A stretch of DNA of 8,279 nt from Thermoplasmatales archaeon (GTDB taxonomy: Archaea; Thermoplasmatota; Thermoplasmata; Methanomassiliicoccales; Methanomethylophilaceae): NCBI GenBank assembly GCA_012522645.1, contig JAAYKC010000064.1, positions 1 through 8,279 on the forward strand. The letters are read 5' to 3'. The first letter of the stretch is position 1. The number at the start of each line of letters is the position of its first letter. The position numbers and the translations under genes are program-made. Below are positions 6,378 through 8,279 of this stretch, in pieces. Below the pieces are notes generated by a model that was given only the letters and a program-made list of their open reading frames with translations, searched no databases and had not been told where the DNA came from.

Positions 6378-6925
6378 GATTGCTCTGATTCTGACCCTTT
6401 CACGGGTATCTTCTTGGAAGTAGTACGTTTGGATGCGGCCCTCTTCTCCGGAGCAGGTTCCTCTTCTTCGGACCTGTCCGTGATGTCGATCTTCCGGGAC
6501 GCTGCATCTCCGTCCCCGGAGGAGTCCTTCTTATCGGGGTTCTTCGCCCTGGCCTCCTCATAGGTCCTCTCCCTGGTCTCCTTGGCCAGGTCCAGGGTCG
6601 ACCTGACCTTGTCAGGCATGGGCATCGCCTTCAGCATGGCGCCCGCCCCCATGAGGATCTCGAATCCCGCCCTCATGAAATGCTTGTGTATCTCCGGATC
6701 GGTTACCGCCGCGATGAACTCGGCTGTCTTCTCCTCGGCCTTGCCCTTGAATTCTTCGGCCTTGCCCTTGAGCTCCTCAGCCTTCTGAGTCTCCTTATTA
6801 TAGATCCTGCCCGCCCGATCCTTCTCCTGTCTCAGCAGCCTCTCCAGGATCTCCCTGTTCTCTCTGATGAAATCCTCAAGCTCCGAATCCGTGAAATCTT
6901 CCTTTCCTGCTTTATCTTCTGCCAT
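6374..6925 (-). CDS. acidic/basic coiled-coil protein, function unknown
   Basis: I do not recognise a named family. The 183 residues fall into three parts. Residues 12-75 are a highly charged helix with strong coiled-coil character, including a near-exact tandem repeat (ELKGKAEEFKGKAEE, 51-65). Residues 80-104 form a hydrophobic or amphipathic helix, HFMRAGFEILMGAGAMLKAM. Residues 127-183 are a disordered tail, first acidic (EEEEPAPE), then Lys/Ser/Thr-rich. There is no signal peptide or metal motif. A strong ribosome binding site, GGAGGGAG (6939-6932), precedes the ATG by 6 bases. The gene follows the ArsA/Get3-like ATPase by 32 bases and overlaps AMMECR1 by 4. A role as partner or membrane-binding adaptor for the ATPase is a guess from position and the hydrophobic helix only. 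Confidence 0.88.
   Translation of the reverse strand: MAEDKAGKEDFTDSELEDFIRENREILERLLRQEKDRAGRIYNKETQKAEELKGKAEEFKGKAEEKTAEFIAAVTDPEIHKHFMRAGFEILMGAGAMLKAMPMPDKVRSTLDLAKETRERTYEEARAKNPDKKDSSGDGDAASRKIDITDRSEEEEPAPEKRAASKRTTSKKIPVKGSESEQS
6735..6776 (-). repeat. two tandem 21-bp units inside the coiled-coil gene
   Basis: A 16-base block identical at 6735-6750 and 6756-6771 recurs with 21-bp spacing, exactly one seven-residue heptad (KGKAEE(L/F)). A decayed third copy follows near 6777. It keeps frame and heptad register, so it reads as internal duplication of the coiled coil. Confidence 0.7.
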
Positions 6926-6957
6926 GGCTCACTCCCTCCGTCCTCTGTATCGGCATT

Positions 6958-8130
6958 CTATCGTTTTAGTTTAACTATAAGCTCCTCATTGTCGAGCTCG
7001 GCTCCCAGGACCTCTGCGTCCACCAGGGTCGCCGGCAGGGATACGGTCCTCTTCTGACTGCCCACATGCACGACCAGGGTTCCGCTCTCCCCCTTGAAGA
7101 GCTCTATGTTGCCCTTCTTCACGAAGGGCATCTTGAGCCTCATCTCATCTATGCCGTCCACGGTGAGGAAGCGCATGGGGCTCTTGTCAGCATACACCTC
7201 CGTGGGGTCGGAATCCCCGAATATCATATCCGCCATGATATCGAGCTTCTCCGGGCCCACGAGCTCGGTGGGCATATGATACGCCTTCATAATCCTGAGC
7301 TCGCTGAATGACTCTTCGATCTGCTTGAGGTACTTCTCCTGCTCCTTCAGCTTCTCCCTGAAGAAATCAGAATCCGAGAAACCGTCCTCGGGATAGATCT
7401 TGTTTACGACCAGGCACTCCACGTTCTTGTTGTAGAGGCAGATGTACGTGTAGGCGCGCATTGTCTCGCTCAGGACCATGCGCTCCGGATTCATCACCAG
7501 GCGCACGGTGGTCTTCTTGGGGTCCTCCAGCAGAGCCTTGACTTCATTCATCTTGTCCTTAATCTCATCTATGCTGTTCATGACGGATTTGTCCGGCAGG
7601 GGGAAATCCATGAACTTCCCCACGGTCACCCTTGCGATCCCGAGGAACTTCTTCATCAGAGCGTATATCTTATCGATATACCAATTGGACATGTCGGGGA
7701 AGCTCAGAAGCCTGAGGGTCTCCCCCGTAGGCGGTGTGTCCATCACCACCACATCATACTTATCCTCCTGTTCGAAGGAAAGAACATAGAACAGTGCCGC
7801 CACCATCTCCATGCCGGGGATTATGGCCATCTCCTCCGCTGTGATCTCCCCCACCCCCTGGGACATCATCAGCGCCGAGACGTAACGGCTTATATCAGCC
7901 CATTTCGTGCGCATCTCATAGATTATGTCGATCTCCAGCGCATCCAGGTTCTCATCTATCCTCTGGATATCGTTAGGAAGGGTCATGCCGAGAGAGTCGC
8001 CCAGGGAATGGGCTGAATCTGTGCTCATGATGATCGTTCTGTATCCCTTCTTCGCGAGAAGGCGGGCGGTCGCCGCAGAGACGGATGTCTTACCGACCCC
8101 GCCTTTTCCGGTATAGATTATGAGCCTCAT
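6958..8130 (-). CDS. ArsA/Get3-family ATPase with C-terminal HSP20-like domain
   Basis: A 390-residue P-loop ATPase of the ArsA/Get3 group, dimeric ATPases that in other organisms target tail-anchored membrane proteins or pump arsenite. It has the deviant Walker A GKGGVGKT (8-15) with signature Lys, switch I DSAHSLGDS (38-46; Pro is commoner than this Ser), switch II DTPPTGETLRLL (131-142), and NPERMVLSETMRAY (214-227). The only cysteines (231, 239) are not in arsenite- or zinc-binding pairs, so an arsenite pump component is unlikely. Residues from about 318 to 390 form a beta-rich segment like the HSP20-like domain found in some ArsA homologues. The start MRLIIYTGKGG is canonical. The predicted transcript begins almost at the ATG, suggesting a leaderless message. 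It ends with TAG, the only amber stop among the genes here. Confidence 0.92.
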   Translation of the reverse strand: MRLIIYTGKGGVGKTSVSAATARLLAKKGYRTIIMSTDSAHSLGDSLGMTLPNDIQRIDENLDALEIDIIYEMRTKWADISRYVSALMMSQGVGEITAEEMAIIPGMEMVAALFYVLSFEQEDKYDVVVMDTPPTGETLRLLSFPDMSNWYIDKIYALMKKFLGIARVTVGKFMDFPLPDKSVMNSIDEIKDKMNEVKALLEDPKKTTVRLVMNPERMVLSETMRAYTYICLYNKNVECLVVNKIYPEDGFSDSDFFREKLKEQEKYLKQIEESFSELRIMKAYHMPTELVGPEKLDIMADMIFGDSDPTEVYADKSPMRFLTVDGIDEMRLKMPFVKKGNIELFKGESGTLVVHVGSQKRTVSLPATLVDAEVLGAELDNEELIVKLKR

Positions 8131-8152
8131 CGCCCCGGATAAGCCTTAGAGG

Positions 8153-8160
8153 GTAAAAAG
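8153..8160 (-). promoter_or_regulatory. candidate TATA box for the ATPase operon
   Basis: The - strand reads CTTTTTAC, centred 26-27 bases upstream of the ATG at 8130. That spacing predicts a transcript start at or next to the start codon. It shares bases with the T tract of the putative tRNA-Met terminator. Confidence 0.45.
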
Positions 8161-8170
8161 AGCATTGCTC
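8155..8170 (-). terminator. putative terminator of tRNA-Met
   Basis: Thirteen bases after the tRNA CCA end the - strand has GAGC-AAT-GCTC (8170-8160, a perfect 11-base dyad) followed directly by five Ts (8159-8155). This stem plus T tract would end tRNA-Met transcription just before the ATPase gene. Confidence 0.5.
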
Positions 8171-8182
8171 CGTATGAAGGGT

Positions 8183-8279
8183 TGGTGCCGAGGCTGGGGT
8201 TCGAACCCAGGACCTTCGGATTTCCCTGGAAGAGGCCGTTGTTAGACCGGAACCCTATGAGTCCGACGCTCCACCAGGC
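8183..8279 (-). tRNA. elongator tRNA-Met(CAU) with intron, 5' end cut by window edge
   Basis: From the D loop onward the - strand forms a tRNA. After the D-stem strand GAGC comes an anticodon stem TCGGA/TCCGA, loop CTCATA|A interrupted by a 34-nt intron, variable loop AGGTC, T arm CTGGG-TTCGAAC-CCCAG, 3' acceptor strand CCTCGGC, discriminator A73 and an encoded CCA. The first 15 or so bases (acceptor 5' strand, predicted GCCGAGG, and D-stem 5' strand) lie beyond the window. Anticodon CAT could be initiator Met, elongator Met or the lysidine/agmatidine-type Ile. The acceptor strand and an intron at 37/38 fit archaeal elongator Met best. The Ile alternative cannot be excluded without the missing 5' end. 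Confidence 0.88.
8222..8255 (-). other. 34-nt tRNA intron at position 37/38
   Basis: Removing these 34 bases restores a standard 7-nt anticodon loop, CTCATAA, between TCGGA and TCCGA. The boundaries sit in short unpaired segments (TA|G and AA|A), as expected for the archaeal bulge-helix-bulge splicing endonuclease. The central helix is imperfect: C32-G, U33-G and C34-G pair, with A35 facing an A. Confidence 0.75.

Noticed and set aside
5626..6423. 265-residue + strand open frame antisense to pyrC and AMMECR1
   Set aside because: Both sense genes have clear catalytic or signature motifs; the antisense frame is Pro/Ser-rich without family features.
6958..6960. TAG at the end of the ATPase gene as possible pyrrolysine readthrough
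   Set aside because: The frame beyond runs only about 40 codons of unconserved sequence through the next gene's ribosome binding site, and the protein is already full length.
7221..7241. ATATCAT/ATGATAT 7-bp inverted repeat in the ATPase gene
   Set aside because: It is explained by the codons for DIMADMI inside a conserved coding region and has no regulatory context.

Overview
The window looks like chromosomal core sequence from an archaeon. It carries ribosomal protein L37e, an archaeal Sm-like (SmAP/LSm) protein, a Get3/ArsA-type ATPase with an HSP20-like tail, and a CAU-anticodon tRNA with an intron at the canonical archaeal position 37/38. Promoters are TATA-type. G+C is moderately high. 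The protein set and style suggest a euryarchaeote of the Thermoplasmata/Methanomassiliicoccales kind; that placement is an impression from the proteins, not a search result. There is no sign of a prophage, transposon, CRISPR array or defence island.

Layout, left to right. A probable 3' end of a + strand gene (to 107) is followed by a complete + strand carbon-nitrogen hydrolase (202-990). Everything else is on the - strand. tRNA-Ala(GGC) at 1067-1142 has its own TATA box. A 426-bp gene-free stretch (1143-1568) holds a pair of operator-like palindromes and, beside purF, a string of small dyads. Next is a three-gene unit read leftward from a promoter near 3430: Sm protein, L37e and purF. It is preceded by a tightly packed five-gene unit read leftward from a promoter near 8157: ArsA/Get3-like ATPase, a coiled-coil protein of unknown function, AMMECR1, dihydroorotase (pyrC) and a CxxCxxCC (YkgJ-type) protein. 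An intron-containing elongator tRNA-Met(CAU) is cut by the right edge.

The two units mix translation and RNA functions (L37e, Sm), nucleotide synthesis (PurF for purines, PyrC for pyrimidines), a P-loop ATPase related to tail-anchored-protein targeting factors, and three proteins whose roles are unsettled (coiled-coil, AMMECR1, YkgJ-type). In the five-gene unit the last four genes overlap at stop/start junctions (ATGA, GTGA, TTGATTGA), so their translation is probably coupled. Several gene starts are non-ATG (purF GTG, pyrC GTG, ykgJ probably TTG).

I found no clearly new system. The best leads are the ATPase/coiled-coil/AMMECR1 cluster, the dyad-rich non-coding stretch beside purF, and the twin palindromes at 1277-1310.
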